From NCBI RefSeq assembly GCF_004000825.1, contig NZ_BILZ01000048.1, positions 1 to 48,087 of the forward strand: a stretch of 48,087 nucleotides of DNA, in the 5' to 3' direction. Of this stretch, positions 25,263-35,098 are shown piece by piece. The stretch comes from Paenibacillus kobensis NBRC 15729 (GTDB lineage Bacteria > Bacillota > Bacilli > Paenibacillales > Paenibacillaceae). The position numbers and the translations under genes were made by a program. Below the pieces are notes generated by a model that saw only the letters and a list, made by a program, of their open reading frames with translations, had not been told where the DNA came from and ran no database searches. The stretch's first letter is position 1; every line of letters begins with the position of its first letter.

Positions 25263-25455
25263 ATTGTATTGCATACAATGAACAAGCATCGGGCGAGCTG
25301 ATTAGCAAGTTTGATTGTATTTTGTACAATCTATCATTAGCTGAAACGGGGAAATCCGCACTTTAAGTGCAAATTAGCTGAATCATGATTGTATAGAATA
25401 CAATGAAATACGGACAGTCCGCTATCATCTGCTTATTCGCTGTACAGAATGCAAT
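25263..25455. repeat. Four-palindrome intergenic element, copy B
   Basis: The clearest copy. Palindromes lie at 25263-25279 (ATTGTATTGCATACAAT), 25314-25330 (ATTGTATTTTGTACAAT), 25388-25404 (ATTGTATAGAATACAAT) and 25439-25455 (GCTGTACAGAATGCAAT, degenerate). Spacers are 34, 57 and 34 bp. The first palindrome extends to a perfect 25-bp inverted repeat including GTTC...GAAC. The region around site 1 matches the reverse complement of the region around site 4 at most positions, so the whole element has an approximate dyad. The central spacer carries a perfect GCACTTTAAGTGC palindrome and two TTAGCTGAA direct repeats. It lies between convergent corA and rsbY-like genes. Confidence 0.85.
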
Positions 25456-25603
25456 GAGCAATGTGGTTGACCGCCGTCATGTGACGCCGAGCACCGCGTG
25501 CAGGGGAGCTGCGCGCGGTGGAAAAAGGTCATCTATGTTGAGCGGACAGCCTTACACCGTGTAGCTGAGTATTAAATGGACGTTAAATTAGTTTCAACAT
25601 ACT

Positions 25604-25647
25604 AAAATGCCTCCCGCCGCCGGGCAATCGGCAGCGGGAGGCATTTT
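25604..25647. terminator. Bidirectional terminator before the rsbY-like gene end
   Basis: AAAATGCCTCCCGC and GCGGGAGGCATTTT are perfectly complementary (14 bp). A-tract and T-tract flanks allow it to work from both sides. It lies 24 bp past the stop of the convergent phosphatase gene. Confidence 0.9.
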
Positions 25648-25670
25648 CCGTTCAGCTACTAGAGCCTTAC

Positions 25671-26885
25671 TTACTTCAACTCGATCCACAGCAGGCATTG
25701 ATCGTCCGAGTTGCCCCCCGGCTCCTCGCTGCCGAACAGTTCGTTCGTCCACTGCTCCAGGTAGGACGCCTCGCTTCCGCTCGATAGAGTGCAGCGAAGC
25801 CGTTCCACCGGATCGGAATCGTCCTCATCCTCTGTTCCGCCGGACGACCAATCGAGCAGACCGTCGGTAACAATCACGATCCGGTCGCCGGATGCGATGC
25901 TGACCGACTGCTTGCGCACCGTAATGCCGTCGAACAAGCCGATTGCAGGACTGCCGCCCTCAATACGAACCGTCTCTTCCTTGCCGCAGCGGATAACGAG
26001 TCCCGGCGGATGGCCGGCATTCACATACTCGGCTGTCCCTTGTTCCAAATCGATGATCATGTAGATTCCCGTAAAATAATACTGAATCAACTGATCAGAG
26101 AAATGCAGCTGCATCGCCCGGCGGTTCAGTTCCATAATGACATCTTCCGGATCGGTCAGTTTGCTCATCACTTCCTTCAACACCGAGGCGATAAACATGC
26201 AGACAAGCGAAGACGAAATCCCGTGGCCCATCGCGTCGATAACGGCGACGGCATAGCGGTGGTCGTCGATCCGGTGCCAGGCGTACAAATCGCCTGACAG
26301 CTCCTCTGACGGTCGGTAGATCGCATCGATAACGATCCTCTCATTCTCTAAGCGCTGCGGCAGAACGGCATATTGCACCTCCCGTGCAAGCCGAAGCTCG
26401 TCGCGCAGGCGGCGGTCCCGCTCCTTATGCCAATTCTTCTCTTGTTTCAGCCTGAGCGCCGAACGGATTCGCGCCATCAGTTCCACCCGATTGATCGGCT
26501 TGGTCACATAATCGGCAGCCCCCGCATCAAGCGCCTCTGCCAGCTTCTTCGAATCTCCGATTGCCGTAACCATAATGATCGGCACATCCTTCAGCCGCTC
26601 CAACCCATGGATCGTCCGGCATGCGGTAATGCCGTCGACGCGGGGCATCATCATGTCGAGCAAAATCAAATCAGCGACTGGCTCCTCTGAAGCGGGCCGC
26701 TGGTCCGTTCCGTCCTCCGCCAACCCGAGCCGTTCATACAGCTCAAGCGCCGATGAACAGGAGCTGATGTTGTGATAGCCTGCCCTCTTCAGCATTTCCT
26801 GTACTACCGTTACGTTCATCGCATTGTCGTCCACGACAATAATCCGCATATTATGCCGTCCGTTGCTCCGTTCTTGACCTCTCAT
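25671..26885 (-). CDS. Receiver-PP2C phosphatase, RsbY-like activator of RsbV
   Basis: 404 residues. Receiver domain (about 13-145): acidic pair D19-D20, phospho-acceptor D77 in LILLDMMMPRVDG, T108 and K129 (YVTKPINR). A short coiled linker leads to a SpoIIE-type PP2C domain (about 175-402) with SGDLYAW (metal Asp199), VIDAMGHGISSS (Asp217), VNAGHPPG and IVTDGLLDW. Phosphorylation of the receiver would switch on dephosphorylation of RsbV. The same architecture is known for RsbY of the Bacillus cereus group, which acts with a separate histidine kinase; no kinase gene is nearby. The ATG at 26849 (MRIIVVDDN) is an alternative start. Confidence 0.85.
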   Translation of the reverse strand: MRGQERSNGRHNMRIIVVDDNAMNVTVVQEMLKRAGYHNISSCSSALELYERLGLAEDGTDQRPASEEPVADLILLDMMMPRVDGITACRTIHGLERLKDVPIIMVTAIGDSKKLAEALDAGAADYVTKPINRVELMARIRSALRLKQEKNWHKERDRRLRDELRLAREVQYAVLPQRLENERIVIDAIYRPSEELSGDLYAWHRIDDHRYAVAVIDAMGHGISSSLVCMFIASVLKEVMSKLTDPEDVIMELNRRAMQLHFSDQLIQYYFTGIYMIIDLEQGTAEYVNAGHPPGLVIRCGKEETVRIEGGSPAIGLFDGITVRKQSVSIASGDRIVIVTDGLLDWSSGGTEDEDDSDPVERLRCTLSSGSEASYLEQWTNELFGSEEPGGNSDDQCLLWIELK

Positions 26886-27048
26886 TCCTTACCCTCGTTT
26901 CTCTTCCGCTGTACTTGCTTGTCGCGGCATTCCAGCCGCTCTACCTACAACTTGCGCCGGTTCTTCTCGTCTTTCTCTAATACCCGCCGCTTCCGCCCGC
27001 GAATCATAAACGATTGCCGCCCGCACTAACATTCCGACTTCATTGTAC

Positions 27049-27091
27049 AAAAAAACTGCCCCGGTCCGCGATATGCTCGCTCCGGGACAGT
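27049..27091 (-). terminator. Terminator after bdbC
   Basis: On the reverse strand ACTGTCCCGG...CCGGGGCAGT forms an interrupted 10-bp stem and runs into TTTTTTTG. It lies about 10 bp past the bdbC stop. Confidence 0.85.
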
Positions 27092-27101
27092 CTGTGCCAC
27101 A

Positions 27102-27575
27102 TTAAGAATTATAAGAGGATTCGACCGATTGATCTGCTTCTTCCGACTTGACCGCGCGAACCGTAAGCCACAAATTGCCAGCAATAAGGACGAAGGCAAC
27201 GAACGCCATTAACGGAATCGTAATGACGCCGAACCAATCCAGGTAGTCCTCGTTGCACGGAACGCCGACGGAGCAAGGCAGCAGCCTCGCAAGACCCGGA
27301 ATCTTCTGCTCGGCATAATGATAGATGGAGATCAGACCGCCAATGATGCTGAGCGGCAGCACGTACGAGGCCATTCTCCGGTCTCCTTTGTATGCTGCCA
27401 TTCCAAGCAGGATGACCATCGGGTACATAAAGATACGTTGGAACCAGCACAAGCGGCATGGCTCAAAATGCATCACTTCGCTTAGAAACAAGCTGCTTGC
27501 GGTCGCCACAAACGCGACGATCCAAGCCATCAGAATGCCGTAGTTGTAGAAGAAAGAGGAACGCTCAGCGCTCAT
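27102..27575 (-). CDS. bdbC: Disulfide bond formation protein BdbC (DsbB family)
   Basis: 157 residues with four membrane helices. The first redox pair is in EPCRLCWFQR, which also carries the quinone-binding WFQR context. The second pair is LPCSVGVPC between helices 3 and 4. BdbC takes electrons from its partner BdbD and passes them to quinone, maintaining oxidised thiols outside the membrane. The gene starts 4 bp after the bdbD stop with GGGGAAA as ribosome site, so the two form one operon. Confidence 0.93.
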   Translation of the reverse strand: MSAERSSFFYNYGILMAWIVAFVATASSLFLSEVMHFEPCRLCWFQRIFMYPMVILLGMAAYKGDRRMASYVLPLSIIGGLISIYHYAEQKIPGLARLLPCSVGVPCNEDYLDWFGVITIPLMAFVAFVLIAGNLWLTVRAVKSEEADQSVESSYNS

Positions 27576-27579
27576 CGGC

Positions 27580-28314
27580 TTATTTCCCCGCTTCCTCCAG
27601 CTCCTTCAGCGCCTTCTCGATAGCGACCTTCACCGGAGCGTATTGCATTGCGTTGCCGCCGCCTACTTTCGTTCCATTCACGAACAGCGTCGGCGTACCT
27701 GTAATGCCGAGTGGACGTACCTTCGACATTTGATCCTTCAATTCTTTCGCATACGTCTTATTCTCGATGTCGGAACGAAGCTTATCGAAATCGATGTCCA
27801 GCTGCGCATCCTGTGCGATCTTCACGAGATTGTCGACCGTCGCCCATGTCTCCGTTTCCGGCGGCTGATTCGCGTAGAGGGCATCGTAATATTTCCAGAA
27901 TGCATCATTGTTCTGATGATAGACGGCAAGGCCTGCAAGCGCCGCTGTCTCCGAATCCAGTCCGATGAAATGATAGTTCATGAACGATAGCGATACGATC
28001 CCTTTATCGATATATTCCTTAATCAATTCAGGCTTTACGTCTTTGGTAAAGATTTGGCATGCCGGACATTTGAAATCGCCGAACTCAACGATCTTCACCT
28101 TCGCGTCCTTGCTGCCGAGCGTCGGCAAATTGTCGTAGTCGAAATCGGCTGGATCCGGCTTCGGCATCAATACCAACACCAGAATTACCGCTATAATTAC
28201 GATTCCGCCCGTCGCATACATCAACCGGCGAATCGTCTGCTGTCTTTTCTTGGCGCGCTCTCGTTGCTCCTTGCGGGTGTTCTTCTGCTCTAACTTGCTG
28301 ACTGCTTGTCCCAT
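27580..28314 (-). CDS. bdbD: Membrane-anchored thiol oxidase BdbD (DsbA family)
   Basis: 244 residues from ATG 28314 (GGAGGGG five bases upstream; a TTG one codon earlier is less likely). A basic cytoplasmic start is followed by one membrane anchor (about 33-51), then a thioredoxin/DsbA fold with FGDFKCPACQIF (CxxC near residues 83-86), a helical insert and cis-proline segment GTPTLFVNG. It introduces disulfides into exported proteins and is reoxidised by BdbC, encoded directly downstream. Possible clients include the cysteine-containing exported proteins at 42.8-44.2 kb, which is inference only. Confidence 0.92.
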   Translation of the reverse strand: MGQAVSKLEQKNTRKEQRERAKKRQQTIRRLMYATGGIVIIAVILVLVLMPKPDPADFDYDNLPTLGSKDAKVKIVEFGDFKCPACQIFTKDVKPELIKEYIDKGIVSLSFMNYHFIGLDSETAALAGLAVYHQNNDAFWKYYDALYANQPPETETWATVDNLVKIAQDAQLDIDFDKLRSDIENKTYAKELKDQMSKVRPLGITGTPTLFVNGTKVGGGNAMQYAPVKVAIEKALKELEEAGK

Positions 28315-28409
28315 CAATTCCCCTCCGTATCACCAAAATGGCATAGATACCCTCATTATAACTGCCAATTGTTAAAATGACATTAAAACAAGTGAAAAGT
28401 TTAAGGGGT

Positions 28410-29726
28410 TCACTTCCATACCCGATTCCGCTTGAGAGTCTCCTGCAAATAGCCAAGCACCGACACCGGACTCATAATCATTTGGTAAAACAGCACATAC
28501 AACACAAAGGCAAAACGGTTTTTGCGTATCTTCAAATTAAGCGAGCGGAACACCCTTCTCTGATACCGGTACAAAATATAATTCTGCAGTATAGCCAGCG
28601 GAAGCACCAATAACGTCGCCGGTCCAACGATCCAATAATGGCCGAATAGCGCAAGCACAAGTCCAGGCATCCAGCAAAGCGTGTAAACAAGGTCGATATA
28701 CGGCATCAGCAGATTGACGCCAGTCAAATATTTGACGAACGGAATAGGCTGATTCCATGGCTTTATCAGCTTCAACGCCTCAACCATCCCCCTCGCCCAC
28801 CTGCTGCGCTGGCGCACAAAATGTTTCAGCGTATCCGGCACATCGGTAAACGCGACCGCAAGCGGCTCGAAATAAACGTTCCAGCCGTTGCCGAGAAACC
28901 GCCATGTGAGAACGATATCCTCTCCTATCGCATCCGGCCAGCCGCCTACGGCACGCACGGCGTCCGTCTTGTATAACGAGAATGCCCCTTGCGCGACGAG
29001 CGTCCCTTGGAACAGCCCTTGAAGCCTCTTAATGCTTGCAATGCCGAGAAAATAGTCCCATTCCTGCACTCTCGTCACCAGATTATGGCGGCTGTTCCGC
29101 ACCAGTACGGTGCCCGCCACGGCACATACCGAACCAGGCGAGGAACGGTAGCGGGATACGATATGGTTCAGCGCTTGCTCATGAAGCAGCGTATCCGCAT
29201 CCAGCGTCAGCAGCAGCGGGGTTTCCACCTTCGCAAGCGCCTCATTAAGCGCGTAATGTTTGCCTGGCCGATCGACGTGCAACACTTCGACATGGAGACC
29301 GAGCCGTTCTCCTGCTTCCGCCGCAGCGTCCGCTGTCCGATCGGTCGAGCCGTTGTCGATTACAAGGATGCGGAGCGGCCCGGCGTATTTTTGTTTGCAC
29401 ACATAAGAGAGGGTGACACCGATCGACGGCTCCTCGTTGCGGCACGCAATCAATATCGTAAGCGGATCGTCCGGCGATTTGACCGCAAGCGGCGGTTGGC
29501 GGTCCAGCAGCAGACTGACGACCATGAATGCATTCATATAACCAGGAATATAAGCAATACCTGCAATAATGGCGGCACTAACCGGTACAGTGACGAGCTC
29601 GCCTAAATCATGCACCCACGGGAGAGACAAATAAACGGATAGAGCCGTCCACACCATCGCGGCTGCCTGGCTGATTGTAAATTTGGCGGCAACGGATATA
29701 TAAAATCTGCGTTGGTTTGACTGCAT
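28410..29726 (-). CDS. Membrane glycosyltransferase family 2 (PgaC/hyaluronan synthase-like)
   Basis: 438 residues from ATG 29726 (AGGTGA five bases upstream). Two N-terminal helices, then a GT2 catalytic domain: ILIACRNEE, VIDNGSTDRT, DAD in LTLDADTLL, GEDIVLTWRFL and QRSRWARG (the QxxRW processivity motif), then C-terminal helices. This arrangement is that of processive synthases of beta-linked polymers, such as poly-N-acetylglucosamine, which are often c-di-GMP-regulated. No PilZ tail and no partner deacetylase gene are present, so product and processivity are open. Confidence 0.85.
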   Translation of the reverse strand: MQSNQRRFYISVAAKFTISQAAAMVWTALSVYLSLPWVHDLGELVTVPVSAAIIAGIAYIPGYMNAFMVVSLLLDRQPPLAVKSPDDPLTILIACRNEEPSIGVTLSYVCKQKYAGPLRILVIDNGSTDRTADAAAEAGERLGLHVEVLHVDRPGKHYALNEALAKVETPLLLTLDADTLLHEQALNHIVSRYRSSPGSVCAVAGTVLVRNSRHNLVTRVQEWDYFLGIASIKRLQGLFQGTLVAQGAFSLYKTDAVRAVGGWPDAIGEDIVLTWRFLGNGWNVYFEPLAVAFTDVPDTLKHFVRQRSRWARGMVEALKLIKPWNQPIPFVKYLTGVNLLMPYIDLVYTLCWMPGLVLALFGHYWIVGPATLLVLPLAILQNYILYRYQRRVFRSLNLKIRKNRFAFVLYVLFYQMIMSPVSVLGYLQETLKRNRVWK

Positions 29727-29798
29727 ACGGTTCACCTGGCTGTCAGCTGTGTGTCATTCATCCTTAAGGACTTCGTTGTTATCATGCCCGGAACACGC

Positions 29799-29848
29799 AA
29801 AAAAGCCGGCCTGAGAGGTATCCAATGGCTACCTTCCAGACCGGCTTT
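29799..29848 (-). terminator. Terminator after the beta-glucosidase gene
   Basis: Reverse-strand arms AAAGCCGGTCTGGAAGGTA and TACCTCTCAGGCCGGCTTT pair with two short interruptions and run into TTTTTTG. It lies about 22 bp past the stop. Confidence 0.85.
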
Positions 29849-29870
29849 ATCGCCGTACTTTTCTCTTTAT

Positions 29871-31217
29871 TTATACTTTAAACCAGTTGTATGCCGCTAC
29901 ACGGCTATAGAACTTAAAGCTGTCCTTCGGAATGCGTACTTGCGTATCGTAATCGACATACGTCATGCCGAAGCGCATCGAATAGCCGAACGCCCACTCA
30001 TAGTTGTCCATGAGCGACCACGCGTAGTAACCCTTCACGTTCACGCCGGATTCGATCGCACGCGCAACGGACGCCAGATGCGACTTAATATAGCGGACGC
30101 GGCGTTCGTCGTGCACTTTGCCGTCAGCGGAAGGCCCGTCGTTGTAGCATGCGCCGTTCTCCGTGATGTATACCGGGATGTCGCCATACTGGTCTTTAAT
30201 AAATACGAGGAAGTTGTACAAGCCTTGCGGGTAGTACGTCCAACCGATGTCCGTACGGTCCCAGCCCATATCGACTTCTTCCCAGTCGAACAACCCTTCG
30301 TTCTCTTTATATTTACCTACTCCGCCGGTGTAGTAGTTAATGCCAAGGAAATCGATCTTCTGTGAAATGTCTTCCATGTCGCCCGGCAGGATCGGCACCT
30401 CGACGCCTTTGCCGCGGAACCATTCGACGAGCTTCTCCGGATAATGGCCGTGCATGACCGGACGAATGAACCATTCGTTCTGCCACGCTGCTTTACGCCA
30501 GCAAGCGTCGATATCTTCTTGGCGGGAGCTGTAAGGCTCTTGCCAGTCCACGTTCGGCACGATGCCGATCTCGCCCCCGATGCCGCGTTCGCGGAACAGA
30601 CGGACCGTACGTCCGTGCGCAACAAGCAGATGGTGCGCAACATTCGTTGCCAGCTGCAGATCGCGGTTGCCTGGCGCATGCTCGCCGAGATAGTTCGACA
30701 GGAACGAAATGCACCAAGGCTCGTTGAACGTCGACCACAGCTTGATTTTGCCTTTGAAGGAATCGAAAACGGTTTCGGCGTACCGAAGGAAATGCTCGAT
30801 CGTTTCCCGGTTGTCCCATCCTCCCTGGTCTTGAAGCGCTTGCGGCAGGTCCCAATGGTACAGTGTGCACATCGGCTCGATGCCATATTTCAGCAGTTCA
30901 TCAACCAACCGGTGGTAGAATGCCAATCCTTCTTCGTTAACAGCACCTGAACCATCCGGAATAATGCGAGGCCAAGCGATCGAGAACCGGTACGTTTGAA
31001 GGCCCATGTCCGCCATCATTTTGACGTCTTCCGGATACTTGTGATACATGTCGCATGCGACATCCCCGTTGTCTCCCATAAATACGCGACCCGGCGTGCG
31101 GGAGAACGTATCCCAAATCGACGGACCGCGGCCGCCTTCTTGATATGCGCCTTCTACTTGATACGAAGCCGTTGCTGCGCCCCACTTGAAGCCTTCCGGA
31201 AACTGAATAATTGCCAT
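29871..31217 (-). CDS. Family 1 beta-glucosidase
   Basis: 448 residues, full length for GH1. The N-terminal FKWGAATASYQVEGA is the family signature. The acid/base Glu is in TFNEP (E166) and the nucleophile in ITENG (E353). It lacks a signal peptide, so it acts on imported cellobiose or other beta-glucosides or galactosides. It is unphosphorylated-type or phospho-type undetermined: no PTS or ABC transporter gene is nearby. Single-gene unit with its own terminator. Confidence 0.95.
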   Translation of the reverse strand: MAIIQFPEGFKWGAATASYQVEGAYQEGGRGPSIWDTFSRTPGRVFMGDNGDVACDMYHKYPEDVKMMADMGLQTYRFSIAWPRIIPDGSGAVNEEGLAFYHRLVDELLKYGIEPMCTLYHWDLPQALQDQGGWDNRETIEHFLRYAETVFDSFKGKIKLWSTFNEPWCISFLSNYLGEHAPGNRDLQLATNVAHHLLVAHGRTVRLFRERGIGGEIGIVPNVDWQEPYSSRQEDIDACWRKAAWQNEWFIRPVMHGHYPEKLVEWFRGKGVEVPILPGDMEDISQKIDFLGINYYTGGVGKYKENEGLFDWEEVDMGWDRTDIGWTYYPQGLYNFLVFIKDQYGDIPVYITENGACYNDGPSADGKVHDERRVRYIKSHLASVARAIESGVNVKGYYAWSLMDNYEWAFGYSMRFGMTYVDYDTQVRIPKDSFKFYSRVAAYNWFKV

Positions 31218-31495
31218 GCTCTTGAAGTCACCTATCTTTCTCTATAATCGTGCGGCAGACATCACTATTACCGCCCCACTCACCCGTGCATGCCAGTCCG
31301 ACATACATCATCCTAACATTATAGTGCTTTACCGGGATGCATCCTATGTGGCATTTTGTCACTTCTTGATGTCATTTTGCCATTGAATAGGGAATTAGAC
31401 ACAGCCGTGCAGTTCCGAATCCACAGCCGCCCACATACAATGTGGGAGAATGACCGACGGGCAGACGCGCGGTTTTAAAGGGAGGCGGCTTTCGG
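31218..31495. other. Divergent intergenic region, no gene seen
   Basis: About 278 bp between the GH1 and lipase genes, expected to hold both promoters. I did not find a convincing promoter, riboswitch or operator. CCACATACAATGTGG (about 31430-31445) is a small perfect inverted repeat before the lipase gene. Confidence 0.3.
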
Positions 31496-32323
31496 ATGGC
31501 ATGGAGAACCGAAGTGGACGAGAAGGGAGTATTCGATACCCGTACGGCGCTGTTCATGGCGGCGATTTGCGAACAATCTTACGTGCAGTATTACAATCCT
31601 GCCGGCATGTTTCTAATGCCGAATGGTTATCGTACTGTAGGCTCGTTCAAGGCGCAGGCTTATGATAGCGAGCCCGCTTTCTTTGGGTTTCTCATCGAAT
31701 CAGACCGGGCAGCCATACTTGCATTTCGAGGTACACGCTCTACGATGGACTGGGTATCCGACTTTATCTCTCAGCAAATTTTGTTCAAGCCCGTTAAACC
31801 GCGATGCTTGTGCCATAAAGGATTTACAGACATCTATACAAGTTGCCAAGAGGAAGTCAGATCACTAATAAAGGCTAGTGATCCTGACAAACAACTTTTC
31901 GTAACAGGGCATAGTCTCGGGGGAGCGCTCGCCACGCTGGCCGCTTTCGATATAGCACTGAATGTAAAGCGAGAGCCGATTGTTTATACGTTTGGTTCCC
32001 CGAGGGTCGGAGATCCGAAATTCGCCCGAACCTACAACCGGATAGTGAAACATCATTGGCGCGTTCAGAACGAATACGATATCGTTTCGCATTTGCCTCC
32101 GGTCGTCTACCGGCAGCCGAAGACGAAAAACATATTTTATTACATGCATGTTCGCGGTGAAGTGAAGCGTTCTTTCCGAATGGGTACCGTCTCAGGCAAT
32201 CATGTACTCAGGAGCTATTTCGCCGACTTGGCGAAGGACGATCCTTCCTATGCAGCAGCGCTGTGCGCAAGCCCGATGGGCTGGTGCCCGTCGCCGCCCG
32301 ATCCGCCGCCAGCAGATGAGTGA
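31496..32323 (+). CDS. Class 3 lipase family protein
   Basis: 275 residues. Alpha/beta hydrolase of the fungal-type lipase class 3: the oxyanion strand AAILAFRGTRSTMDW, nucleophile Ser140 in VTGHSLGGALA, TFGSPRVGD, and acid Asp195 in NEYDIVSHLP; the His is probably in GNHVLRSY. No signal peptide is visible, so it is probably intracellular, or exported by another route. Pro-rich C-terminus. GGGAGG lies ten bases before the ATG. Substrate likely acylglycerols or phospholipids by family, not shown. Confidence 0.9.
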   Translation: MAWRTEVDEKGVFDTRTALFMAAICEQSYVQYYNPAGMFLMPNGYRTVGSFKAQAYDSEPAFFGFLIESDRAAILAFRGTRSTMDWVSDFISQQILFKPVKPRCLCHKGFTDIYTSCQEEVRSLIKASDPDKQLFVTGHSLGGALATLAAFDIALNVKREPIVYTFGSPRVGDPKFARTYNRIVKHHWRVQNEYDIVSHLPPVVYRQPKTKNIFYYMHVRGEVKRSFRMGTVSGNHVLRSYFADLAKDDPSYAAALCASPMGWCPSPPDPPPADE

Positions 32324-32361
32324 CCGCTTGCCGCAAGCGGCCGCTTCTTTCCAAACAACAA

Positions 32362-32386
32362 AGGACGAGCAGTATTCGCTCGTCCT
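32362..32386 (-). terminator. Hairpin terminator between lipase and GTP cyclohydrolase genes
   Basis: AGGACGAGC and GCTCGTCCT are perfectly complementary with a 7-base loop. The reverse strand continues TTTGTTGTTT, fitting the end of the ribA-like gene; it may also serve the lipase gene. Confidence 0.75.
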
Positions 32387-32417
32387 GGATATATCCTATA
32401 TCGGCATGAACCGTCTA

Positions 32418-33194
32418 TTATGTTGTTGAGTTACTGCGGGTGGAACTGTCGAAGTGGCCAGAACGGTTCACTTTCGTCTCCAAATACCGTTTATTAAATT
32501 CCGACACATCGCCCCACAGAGGCACACGTCCGGATACGTCCGCTCCCGATGCAACGAGAGCATCAAGCTTGCGGGGATTGTTCGTGATGAGCGTTACCGG
32601 CTTCGAACGAAGTGTCTTCAGCACTTGAATCGCATCATCGTAGCTGCGAATATCGTCCTGGAAGCCAAGTTGCAGGTTGGCGTCGACCGTATCGTAGCCT
32701 TCCTCTTGCAGCACATAAGCCATTGCTTTGCTGAATAGGCCGATGCCGCGTCCTTCATGATTGGCCAGGTAGAACAATGCGCCTGCGCCATGCGCGACGA
32801 TCATCTTCATCGATTGCTTCAACTGATAACCGCAATCGCATCGTTTGCTGCCGAAAATATCGCCTGTATGACAAATGCTGTGCATCCGGATCACAGCATC
32901 CGGGACGTTCGCGAAATCGCCATAGACGAGCACGCTCGATTGTTGCATTTCCGCCAAATTGGAAGCGTTCAGCCTTGCGATCATTTTCTCCGTCGACACG
33001 GTTTCGTCATCGCATGCATCGCCCGCCATATTGTCGCAACGCAGCCAGCAATACCATTGGAAGATGTGCGTCTCGCCGCCAAGGTTAACGGGCAGCCGGA
33101 CCGGACCGACGAGGTAAATCATCTTGTCGCCGCTCGGCACCGCCGTTATTTTACGTTTCAATATCGAAATGATGTCCGTCTGAATCGTATGCAT
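32418..33194 (-). CDS. GTP cyclohydrolase II-like protein (RibA family)
   Basis: 258 residues. RibA motifs: RMHSICHTGD with the zinc cysteines completed by RCDCG; NHEGRGIGL; AYVLQEEGYDTVDAN; DDIRSYDDA with the catalytic Arg; and TNNPRKL. GTP cyclohydrolase II opens GTP for riboflavin synthesis. Two oddities: the usually invariant HSEC is HSIC, and an insertion of roughly 35 residues (about 55-90) precedes VLVYGD. No other riboflavin gene is nearby and no FMN riboswitch was seen in the leader. It may be a second, specialised copy. GAGGGGAG precedes the ATG. Confidence 0.85.
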   Translation of the reverse strand: MHTIQTDIISILKRKITAVPSGDKMIYLVGPVRLPVNLGGETHIFQWYCWLRCDNMAGDACDDETVSTEKMIARLNASNLAEMQQSSVLVYGDFANVPDAVIRMHSICHTGDIFGSKRCDCGYQLKQSMKMIVAHGAGALFYLANHEGRGIGLFSKAMAYVLQEEGYDTVDANLQLGFQDDIRSYDDAIQVLKTLRSKPVTLITNNPRKLDALVASGADVSGRVPLWGDVSEFNKRYLETKVNRSGHFDSSTRSNSTT

Positions 33195-35080
<1,886 letters not shown>

Positions 35081-35098
35081 CGAAGAGGAGCGGATACG

